NCBI GenBank assembly: GCA_963643985.1
Contig: CAVINP010000098.1
Coordinates: 1 to 7,228, forward strand
DNA from: SFTH01 sp963643985
GTDB lineage: Bacteria > Bacillota > Clostridia > Christensenellales > Aristaeellaceae
DNA length: 7,228 nt
Reading direction: 5' to 3'
The position numbers and the translations under genes are program-made. Within the stretch, counting starts at the first letter, position 1, and each line of letters starts with the position of its first letter. A model generated the notes under the pieces. The model was not told the origin of the DNA, did not search any database, and saw nothing but the letters and a program-made list of their open reading frames with translations. Below are positions 1 through 4,372 of the stretch, in pieces.

Positions 1-169
1 TGGCTTCAACGGTGGCTTCCACAGTGGGTTCAACGGCCGGCTCTGCGGTGGCTTCGACGACTTCGACGATTTCCTCGACCACTGCGGGGGTCTGAGCGAT
101 TTCCTCGGCGAGCACGGTGTTGGTCAGCATTACGAGGGCGATGGTCAGTGCGATCAGCATCTTCTTCAT
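1..169 (-). CDS. Exported protein, N-terminal part only (runs off the left edge)
   Basis: The first 56 codons of a gene that continues outside the window. The start is a Lys-Lys pair followed by a hydrophobic stretch (about residues 4-20) and a V-L-A site, so a signal peptidase I signal peptide cut after about residue 21 is likely. The mature part visible here is almost only Glu, Val, Ala, Pro and Thr (residues 22-56), with recurring E-x-T-V-E-A type units. Such low-complexity acidic stretches often act as flexible spacers in cell-surface or secreted proteins, but no domain is visible. The ATG is set by a strong ribosome binding site, AAGGGAGGA (177-185), 7 nt upstream. It follows the BTAD regulator gene in the same direction after a 269-bp gap containing hairpins and repeats, so it is probably transcribed separately. 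The function cannot be named from this fragment. Confidence 0.75.
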   Translation of the reverse strand, partial: MKKMLIALTIALVMLTNTVLAEEIAQTPAVVEEIVEVVEATAEPAVEPTVEATVEA

Positions 170-223
170 GATTTTGTCCTCCCTTTATGTCAATCAGTTG
201 CTCTGTTTTCAGCTTACAGCTAT

Positions 224-229
224 ATCATA
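224..229 (-). promoter_or_regulatory. Possible extended -10 promoter for the exported-protein gene
   Basis: On the minus strand TGCTATGAT gives a TATGAT -10 box with the TG of an extended -10 directly upstream (230-232). No good -35 lies about 17 bp further up. The start of transcription would be near 217, giving a leader of roughly 48 nt before the ATG at 169. This is a weak call based on one box. Confidence 0.35.
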
Positions 230-293
230 GCAACCCGGACTTACCTGGGGGGTTACATAATCACGGTTTAGAAGATTTTTGGAATTTTTTTGA

Positions 294-350
294 TGGTGGA
301 GGTCGGAACCCCACCACCGCTGCGCGGTCCCCCTCCCCTTTCAGGGGAGG
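294..350. repeat. Block of three adjacent hairpins between the regulator and the exported-protein gene
   Basis: Three stem-loops sit almost end to end. The first is TGGTGG-a-GGT / ACC-CCACCA (294-316) with a 4-nt loop and one bulged base. The second is ACCGC-tgc-GCGGT (316-328). The third is CCTCCCCT-ttc-AGGGGAGG (332-350). A degraded relative of the third lies at about 368-388. No U-tract follows on the minus strand (an A-rich stretch does), so this is not a classical intrinsic terminator for the regulator gene, though it may impede transcription or stabilise RNA ends. The GC-rich compound hairpin resembles dispersed intergenic repeats of GC-rich bacteria. That family assignment is from memory and untested. 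Confidence 0.55.
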
Positions 351-407
351 TCTTTGGGATCGTTGGTCTCCTATCCTTTGCAGGGGAGCATGGGCTGCGC
401 GTTCCTT

Positions 408-435
408 TTCACTATTTGACCAGTCACCGGTCACT
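408..435 (-). repeat. Array of four 7-bp imperfect repeats just after the regulator stop
   Basis: On the minus strand four units lie end to end: AGTGACC, GGTGACT, GGTCAAA, TAGTGAA. The array starts 3 nt after the TGA of the BTAD regulator. It has the same period and similar units as the arrays at 2366-2393 and 4338-4372. No function is evident. Confidence 0.55.
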
Positions 436-438
436 GCG

Positions 439-1650
439 TCAGCGTCCTTCCTCCAGCTTCTTCTTCGCGTCGTCGATCGGGCCGACACAATAGTTGAAGG
501 GAACGGTGGTGTTCGGGTATCTCTGGAAGAACTTGCGCTTGATGCGCTCCATGACCATGGAGCCCGTGGTGTAGTTCACCTGCGGCAGCAGTACCGCGAT
601 GAACAGGGGCGAGAAGCGGGTCACGATGTCGCCGCGGCGCAGGTTGCCGACCAGTATGTCGATCAGGCCGTTCATGATGTTGTCCTGCTTGAGCGGATCC
701 ATCGGGTCATCGGGCGTGCCGATCATGATGACGGCCAGGAAGATGGCGATGTCCAGTCGCTCCATGCTGCGGCGCTCGAGGTTGTAGATCTCTTTGAAGA
801 CCGCGTACTCGCAGACGAAAGCGCCGGGCTTTTCGCTGCCCTCGACCAGCTCGTTGCGGATGGAATCGAGGTTGAACTCCAGCGTCTTGCCCGCGCGGAC
901 GATCTGCTTGTAGAAGTCGCGCAGGTCATCGCTGGGCTGCACGCCCAGATAGCGGTAGTTCAGATGCACGATGTGCTTGTACTGCGCAAGGGCCTCGCTG
1001 GTGCGGCCGGTCTGGATCAGCGCGGTGATCAGCTCCATGTGAAGCTTTTCATCGAAGTTGTCGACATCCAGCGCGGTGCGGCAGACGGTGATGATCTTGG
1101 GATAGTCCTTCTCGGCCTTGAGCATCTCAAGGTAGGCGTACACGGCGGCGATGTAGTCGCTGTGCAGCGCGGTGGCGCGGGAGAGGATCCACTCGGAGAG
1201 GTCGCTGTGCTGCAGCAGGTCACCGCGGTAGAGGCGCAGCATCTCATCGTAGAGGGTCTTGGTCTCCACGGGGTCGGCCCGCAGCACCTGCAGCTTTTCG
1301 AATATCTCGTAGAGGCGATAGAGGTCTATCGTCATGCCCTCGCGCAGCTGCCAGTGATAGGCGCCGCGGTCGGAAACGATGCAGTCGCCCAGGCCTTCGG
1401 AGACGGTGTTGAGCAGCGCACGCGTGCGGCTGACCAGCGTCTTGAGGGCGCTCTCGGGGTTGGAGCTGTCATCGTCGGACCAGAGAGTCTCCAAGAGCTG
1501 CTGGTTCGGGACGGGCGCTCCGCGGTAGAGTATCAGGTGCTGAATCAGGGATACACCCTTCTTGGATTTCTGCACCAGGCCGTCGGCAGTTCTTTCATTT
1601 ATATATACCATAAAGGTATGCATCATTTGAATTCTGATGGTGTCTTGCAT
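439..1650 (-). CDS. SARP/BTAD-type transcriptional regulator with degenerate GGDEF-like C-terminus
   Basis: A 403-residue cytoplasmic regulator. Residues 1-103 look like an OmpR/PhoB-type winged helix; the recognition region is near 64-80 (PESALKTLVSRTRALL). Residues about 109-254 are a helical bacterial transcriptional activator domain (BTAD, TPR-like), with DLYRLYEIFEKL at the start, LYRGDLLQHSDLSEWI at 140-155 and the repeat-like YLGVQPSDDL near 234. Residues about 278-392 follow the GGDEF fold pattern: LRRGDIVTRF (337-346) and IAVLLP (351-356) match the strand-turn-strand around the active site, but the GGDEF signature is replaced by FSPLF, so diguanylate cyclase activity is not expected. 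The start is supported by AAGGAGGAG (1657-1665), 6 nt upstream of the ATG, and a near-consensus promoter at 1716-1744. It is a single-gene unit; its targets are unknown, though the exported-protein gene downstream is a candidate. The ligand or signal cannot be told from sequence. Confidence 0.88.
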   Translation of the reverse strand: MQDTIRIQMMHTFMVYINERTADGLVQKSKKGVSLIQHLILYRGAPVPNQQLLETLWSDDDSSNPESALKTLVSRTRALLNTVSEGLGDCIVSDRGAYHWQLREGMTIDLYRLYEIFEKLQVLRADPVETKTLYDEMLRLYRGDLLQHSDLSEWILSRATALHSDYIAAVYAYLEMLKAEKDYPKIITVCRTALDVDNFDEKLHMELITALIQTGRTSEALAQYKHIVHLNYRYLGVQPSDDLRDFYKQIVRAGKTLEFNLDSIRNELVEGSEKPGAFVCEYAVFKEIYNLERRSMERLDIAIFLAVIMIGTPDDPMDPLKQDNIMNGLIDILVGNLRRGDIVTRFSPLFIAVLLPQVNYTTGSMVMERIKRKFFQRYPNTTVPFNYCVGPIDDAKKKLEEGR

Positions 1651-1671
1651 GCGACGCTCCTCCTTTTTGGC

Positions 1672-1768
1672 ATGTCATGGCACTGAGGGCACTATGTCAC
1701 TTTGAGTTTGTCTATATTCTATCACAGTCATATGAAACTGTCAATACGTTACGCGCATTTTAATGTCA
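1672..1768 (-). promoter_or_regulatory. Repeated TGACA boxes around the regulator promoter
   Basis: On the minus strand TGACAT occurs at 1763-1768, TGACAG at 1738-1743 (sharing bases with the -35 box), TGACAT at 1694-1699 and again at 1672-1677. The last two flank a pair of AGTGCC boxes (1688-1693 and 1679-1684). Successive TGACA boxes are 25, 44 and 22 bp apart, roughly whole helical turns. In addition, TCATATGA (1728-1735) is an 8-bp palindrome in the spacer between -35 and -10. Regulators with this domain plan often bind direct repeats near -35, so autoregulation is plausible but unproven. Confidence 0.35.
1716..1744 (-). promoter_or_regulatory. Sigma-A-type promoter of the BTAD regulator
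   Basis: TTGACA (1739-1744), a 17-bp spacer, then TAGAAT (1716-1721), with TGA directly before the -10 giving an extended -10 (TGATAGAAT). The -35 is perfect and the -10 differs from consensus at one base. Transcription would start near 1709, leaving a leader of about 59 nt that contains the AGTGCC and TGACAT repeats. Confidence 0.8.
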
Positions 1769-1830
1769 TTTCTTTTGGGATTTATTTTGAGGTATGTAAC
1801 TGGGCTTGTCATCTCCGAGGGAGGGGACTG

Positions 1831-1862
1831 TCACCGGACGGGGCAGGGGTTAGGGGTTAGGG
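1831..1862 (+). repeat. G-rich 7-bp repeat array at the broken end of the toxin relic
   Basis: On the plus strand the units TCACCGG, ACGGGGC, AGGGGTT, AGGGGTT and a final AGGG lie end to end. The two AGGGGTT units are identical. Read on the minus strand, the array begins exactly where similarity to a YafQ-like toxin stops, after the Cys-His-Ile codons. The four G-runs could in principle form a G-quadruplex on the plus strand. Confidence 0.5.
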
Positions 1863-1956
1863 ATATGGCACTCTCTGAAGCCTGTATAATCACCCGTCAG
1901 CTCGTGATCACGGTATTTCCCGGGCAAAGGCTGCCGGGTTTGCAGCAGTTCCGCTA
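1862..1956 (-). pseudogene. YafQ-like (RelE/ParE superfamily) toxin, internal fragment
   Basis: In the frame starting at 1954 the minus strand encodes ELLQTRQPLPGKYRDHELTG followed by DYTGFRECHI, ending at 1862. This is the pattern of the middle of YafQ-family mRNA endonucleases: short helix, LP-x-KY-x-DH-x-L-x-G, then the strand with RE-C-H. The two His residues correspond to His50 and His63 of E. coli YafQ. The following Asp-Trp pair and the C-terminal catalytic His are missing: after Ile the sequence runs into a 7-bp repeat array and a stop (1850-1852). The toxin N-terminus is also absent, because the fragment joins directly to the antitoxin remnant in another frame. A working toxin cannot be made. 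The family call rests on recognition of the motif, with no database search. Confidence 0.72.
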
Positions 1957-2010
1957 CGCTTGGCGCTTCAGATCTTCATCCATACGAATTGTTACGCTAA
2001 CGCCGGACAT
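1954..2010 (-). pseudogene. RelB/DinJ-like antitoxin, N-terminal remnant (18 codons)
   Basis: The minus strand from 2010 encodes MSGVSVTIRMDEDLKRQA and then TAG (1954-1956). The pattern V-x-V-T-I-R-M-D-E-D-L-K-x-Q-A is the hallmark start of RelB/DinJ antitoxins, where the beta strand and first helix of the ribbon-helix-helix DNA-binding domain lie. A full antitoxin would be about 85-95 residues; everything after residue 18 is lost and the next bases belong to a YafQ-like toxin in another frame. One deletion that removed the antitoxin C-terminus and toxin N-terminus explains this. The start still has a ribosome binding site, GAGGTGAT (about 2014-2021), and a TATAAT box upstream. Confidence 0.75.
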
Positions 2011-2011
2011 T

Positions 2012-2035
2012 ATGCATCACCTCACATACATTATA
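2012..2035 (-). promoter_or_regulatory. Relic promoter and ribosome binding site of the toxin-antitoxin remnant
   Basis: A perfect TATAAT (2030-2035) is followed by the GAGGTGAT ribosome binding site and the ATG at 2010. A convincing -35 is not visible. The -10 lies in a direct repeat on the plus strand, ACATACAT-TAT-ACATACAT, which could have been part of the antitoxin operator. Transcription would start near 2023. Confidence 0.4.
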
Positions 2036-2307
2036 CATACATTCGTCTCGACGTTATTGATTGCCGGACTTCTGAAGGGTGATGGAAAGACATCAATTTC
2101 TTCCGTTTCATGTGAGGCTGAAATGTTTGGTCGAAATAAGTGCAGGTAACCGCTCTTTTTGGGGATGTAAGGTTTGGGTTGAATTATGGGATGCAGGGGC
2201 AATGTAACTGTCGCCCATCGAATTTTTGTCCATATTTCCGGGGCGTGGAAAAGGTTTTCCGTCAAAAAAAGAGGAGATTCGGGGGGAGATGAAGTAACGG
2301 ACGGGGA
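2036..2307. other. Intergenic stretch with no recognisable gene
   Basis: Neither strand shows a protein-like reading frame with a ribosome binding site here. Short open frames exist on both strands, but they lack domain-like patterns. A small dyad, GGAAA-AGGT-TTTCC, lies near 2247-2261 and is too short to call. The composition is more AT-rich than the flanking genes, as expected for non-coding or decayed DNA upstream of the toxin-antitoxin relic. Confidence 0.5.
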
Positions 2308-2400
2308 AGTGGATAGTGAAATTGTATGGGTTGGTGCGCCAATGGCAAGTTAAAACCGAATGCCAATCACCTTTCAACTGATCACTGATCACTATCCATT
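2308..2400. repeat. Nested inverted repeat downstream of the pgsA terminator
   Basis: GGATAGTGA (2311-2319) is an exact inverted copy of TCACTATCC (2389-2397), extending to 12 bp per arm with one mismatch. Inside it lie TTGG-tgcg-CCAA (2331-2342) and TGGCA / TGCCA (2343-2347 and 2361-2365), with GGTG and CACC also able to pair. The whole could fold into a branched stem of about 90 nt. It may be a small non-autonomous element or a remnant of one. No target-site duplication is obvious. Confidence 0.4.
2366..2393 (-). repeat. Array of four 7-bp repeats near the end of the pgsA transcript
   Basis: On the minus strand the units AGTGATC, AGTGATC, AGTTGAA and AGGTGAT lie end to end, 28 bp in all, the same length as the array after the BTAD regulator. 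It lies about 16 bp beyond the pgsA terminator and overlaps the right arm of the nested inverted repeat. Confidence 0.55.
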
Positions 2401-2409
2401 CGTTCCTTG

Positions 2410-2442
2410 TGAAACAAACGCCCTCCGCATGCGGAGGGCGTT
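2410..2442 (-). terminator. Intrinsic terminator of the ftsK-rimO-pgsA operon
   Basis: A 26-bp perfect palindrome (2417-2442), AACGCCCTCCGC-AT-GCGGAGGGCGTT, followed on the minus strand by TGTTTC. With one bulge the outer bases GTGAAACAA (2441-2449) also pair with TTGTTTCAC (2409-2417), so the extended stem begins at the pgsA stop codon (2446-2448). The opposite strand has an equivalent T-rich tail, so it could work in both directions. Confidence 0.85.
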
Positions 2443-2445
2443 GTT

Positions 2446-3006
2446 TCACATATCCTTTATGCAATCGAAGTTTTTCACGATGTACTCCGCGCCGGAGATG
2501 ATTGTCAGCACGGCGGCGATGTACATCAGCACGTTGGCCAGCACCACGCCGAAGTGCCCCAGCAGCGGGGCGGTCTCTGCGACGGGCGGCACGAGCAGCA
2601 TCAGTGCGATGGTCGCGCTCATCTGAAAGACCGTCTTGAGCTTGCCCAGCATGGCGGCGGCGATGACCTTGCCGCCACCCGCGGCGACCAGCCTGAAGCC
2701 GGATATGATAAACTCGCGGGCCAGCATCACGATGCAGACCCAGGCGGGCATGCGGCCGGAGGCCACCAGCACGATCATGGCGCTCATCACCAGCAGCTTA
2801 TCGGCGATCGGGTCGGCAAACTTGCCGAAATCCGTCACCAGATTGCGTGAGCGGGCGATTTTGCCGTCCAGCGTGTCGGTAAAGCAGGCCAGCAGGTAGA
2901 TCACCAGCGCCACATACTGGCACCACTGAGCGCTCTGCAGCGCAAATATCACGAAAACGGGGATCATAACGATGCGCAGCATCGTCAGTTTGTTCGGCAG
3001 ATTCAC
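2446..3006 (-). CDS. pgsA: CDP-diacylglycerol--glycerol-3-phosphate 3-phosphatidyltransferase
   Basis: A 186-residue integral membrane enzyme that joins CDP-diacylglycerol and glycerol 3-phosphate to give phosphatidylglycerophosphate, the committed step to phosphatidylglycerol and cardiolipin. The CDP-alcohol phosphatidyltransferase signature D-x2-DG-x2-AR-x8-G-x3-D-x3-D is complete: Asp44, Asp47, Gly48, Ala51, Arg52, Gly61, Asp65, Asp69. The start LPNKLTMLRIVMIPVF is typical of PgsA, and hydrophobic segments follow at about 12-23, 31-41, 72-85, 119-135 and 150-172. The length is normal for the family. The start codon is GTG, chosen because it lies 1 nt after the rimO stop and 9 nt after GGAGG in a Shine-Dalgarno stretch (3011-3020). 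It is the last gene of the operon and runs straight into a terminator. Confidence 0.95.
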   Translation of the reverse strand: MNLPNKLTMLRIVMIPVFVIFALQSAQWCQYVALVIYLLACFTDTLDGKIARSRNLVTDFGKFADPIADKLLVMSAMIVLVASGRMPAWVCIVMLAREFIISGFRLVAAGGGKVIAAAMLGKLKTVFQMSATIALMLLVPPVAETAPLLGHFGVVLANVLMYIAAVLTIISGAEYIVKNFDCIKDM

Positions 3007-3007
3007 T

Positions 3008-4321
3008 TCAGATCACCTCCGCAGTCAGGTCATAGGCATCCGCATCCGTGATGCGTGCCATAACGTATTCGCCCGGGGTCAGTTCGCGATCGCTCAGAAG
3101 GCGTATACAGCCATCGGATTCGGGCGCTTCCAGTATGGATCGGCCGACATAGTTGCCTTCCTCGTCCGTGCCCTCCACCAGCACTTCGCAGCTCGTGCCG
3201 ATGCGCTTTTGCATCAGCTCGGCGGATATGGCCTGCTGGAGCATCATCAGCCGGTCGAGGCGCTCGGCCTTGACGCGCTCGTCGATCTGATCGGGCATGC
3301 GCGCGGCGATCGTGCCCTCCTCCGGGGAGTAGGTGAACGCGCCCATGCGGTCAAAGCGGGCATCGCGGGTGAAGTTCAGCAGCTCCTCAAACTGCGCGTC
3401 GGTTTCGCCGGGGAAGCCCACGATGAAGGTCGTGCGCAGCGTCAGGCCGCGCTCTTTGCATGCGGCAATGCGGCTTCTGATCCACTCGGAGGAGCCGCGG
3501 CGGTTCATTTTCCCCAGCAGATCGTCATTGATGTGCTGCAGCGGCAGATCCAGATACGGCGCGACCTTGGGGTTGCTTGCGATCTCATCCAGCAGCTCAT
3601 CGGTGGTCGTGTCGGGGTAGCAGTAGAGCACGCGCACCCAGCGTACGCCCTCGATTTCGCTGACGCGGCGCAGGAGTTTGGGCATCAGCAGCGTGCCGTC
3701 GCCCAGATCGCAGCCGTAGCGGCTGGTGTCCTGCGCAATGAGCGTGATTTCCGTCACGCCTTGGGCGGCCAGCCGCTCGCACTCCGCCACAATGTCGTCA
3801 TAGGGGCGGGAGGCGTAGTTGCCGCGGATCAGCGGTATCGCGCAGTAGGTGCAGCGGTTGTTGCAGCCGTCGGAGATCTTGACGTAGGCGGCCCAGGGGG
3901 AGGTGGTCAGCACGCGCCCGCACTTGAGGAAGCGCTCGCCGTCGGCCATGTACATGGGACGCTCGCCGCGCTCGGCCTCGTCCAGCATGTCATACAGCCG
4001 CGCATAGTCGCTCACGCCCATGAAGCCGTCGACCTCCGGCATCTCCGCAAAGAGGGTATCGCCGTAGCGCTGCGCCAGGCAGCCGGTCACAAAGAGCTTC
4101 TGCAGGCGGCCCGTCTGCTTGTATTGTGCCATTTCAAATATCGTGTCGATGGATTCTTCCTTGGCGGCCTCGATGAAGCCGCAGGTGTTGACGAATATGA
4201 TATCCGCCTGCGCCGGGTCGGATACGATCTCGTAGCCGCGGTCGCGCAGCATGCCCAGCATATTTTCCGAGTCCACGCGGTTTTTCGCGCAGCCCAGAGA
4301 CACCATGCCCACTGTTTTCAT
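3008..4321 (-). CDS. rimO: Ribosomal protein uS12 methylthiotransferase RimO
   Basis: A 437-residue radical SAM enzyme that adds a methylthio group to the conserved Asp of ribosomal protein S12. The order is typical: an N-terminal UPF0004 domain with cluster ligands Cys11, Cys47 and Cys81 (VSLGCAKNRVDSE, VNTCGF, VTGCLAQRY); a radical SAM core with C-x3-C-x2-C at 153-160 (CNNRCTYC); and a C-terminal TRAM domain at about 372-437. EAPESDG in the TRAM domain fits RimO rather than the related MiaB. The start at 4321 is preferred because MKTVGMVSLGCAKN is the usual family start and GGAGG (4328-4332) precedes it by 6 nt. A start 22 codons earlier would translate the 7-bp repeat array. It follows ftsK by 49 nt with no terminator between, and is coupled to pgsA downstream. 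Confidence 0.95.
   Translation of the reverse strand: MKTVGMVSLGCAKNRVDSENMLGMLRDRGYEIVSDPAQADIIFVNTCGFIEAAKEESIDTIFEMAQYKQTGRLQKLFVTGCLAQRYGDTLFAEMPEVDGFMGVSDYARLYDMLDEAERGERPMYMADGERFLKCGRVLTTSPWAAYVKISDGCNNRCTYCAIPLIRGNYASRPYDDIVAECERLAAQGVTEITLIAQDTSRYGCDLGDGTLLMPKLLRRVSEIEGVRWVRVLYCYPDTTTDELLDEIASNPKVAPYLDLPLQHINDDLLGKMNRRGSSEWIRSRIAACKERGLTLRTTFIVGFPGETDAQFEELLNFTRDARFDRMGAFTYSPEEGTIAARMPDQIDERVKAERLDRLMMLQQAISAELMQKRIGTSCEVLVEGTDEEGNYVGRSILEAPESDGCIRLLSDRELTPGEYVMARITDADAYDLTAEVI
3011..3020 (-). promoter_or_regulatory. Shine-Dalgarno sequence of pgsA inside the rimO 3' end
   Basis: GGAGGTGATC matches the 16S rRNA 3' end at all ten bases. It is formed by the last rimO codons (Glu-Val-Ile before TGA). 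With only one base between the rimO TGA and the pgsA GTG, this points to translational coupling by termination and reinitiation, and explains use of a GTG start. Confidence 0.8.
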
Positions 4322-4337
4322 GTATTTCCTCCGTTTT

Positions 4338-4372
4338 AGTGACCAGGGACCGGTAACCGGTATCCGGTATCT
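4338..4372 (+). repeat. Array of five 7-bp repeats between ftsK and rimO
   Basis: On the plus strand the units AGTGACC, AGGGACC, GGTAACC, GGTATCC and GGTATCT lie end to end (35 bp). The array fills most of the 49-nt gap and its last unit overlaps the ftsK TAG (4371-4373). Its end shares the exact 12-mer CCGGTATCTAAT with 7167-7178. It lies inside an operon, so it is transcribed. Confidence 0.6.

Noticed and set aside
408..435. CRISPR array
   Set aside because: The units are 7 bp and contiguous, without spacers, and there are no cas genes.
187..1686. Long plus-strand open frame opposite the BTAD regulator
   Set aside because: It is antisense to a gene with clear domains, has no matching ribosome binding site or domain pattern, and arises from GC-rich codon bias.
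1845..1862. Telomere-like GGGGTTA repeats
   Set aside because: There are only two full copies within a longer 7-bp array, in the middle of a bacterial sequence; not a chromosome end.
1763..2149. Plus-strand open frame of 128 codons in the intergenic region
   Set aside because: It is antisense to the toxin-antitoxin relic and covers a repeat array, and no protein-like pattern is visible.
2187..2354. Small plus-strand open frame of about 55 codons
   Set aside because: There is no ribosome binding site and no recognisable motif, and it ends inside the nested inverted repeat.
2108..2464. Minus-strand open frame of 118 codons across the pgsA terminator
   Set aside because: It begins inside pgsA, runs through the terminator hairpin and a repeat array, has no ribosome binding site and shows no domain.
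2972..4339. Long plus-strand open frame opposite rimO
   Set aside because: It is the antisense of a complete RimO with all cluster cysteines; its His/Ala/Gly/Val-rich composition is typical of such shadows.
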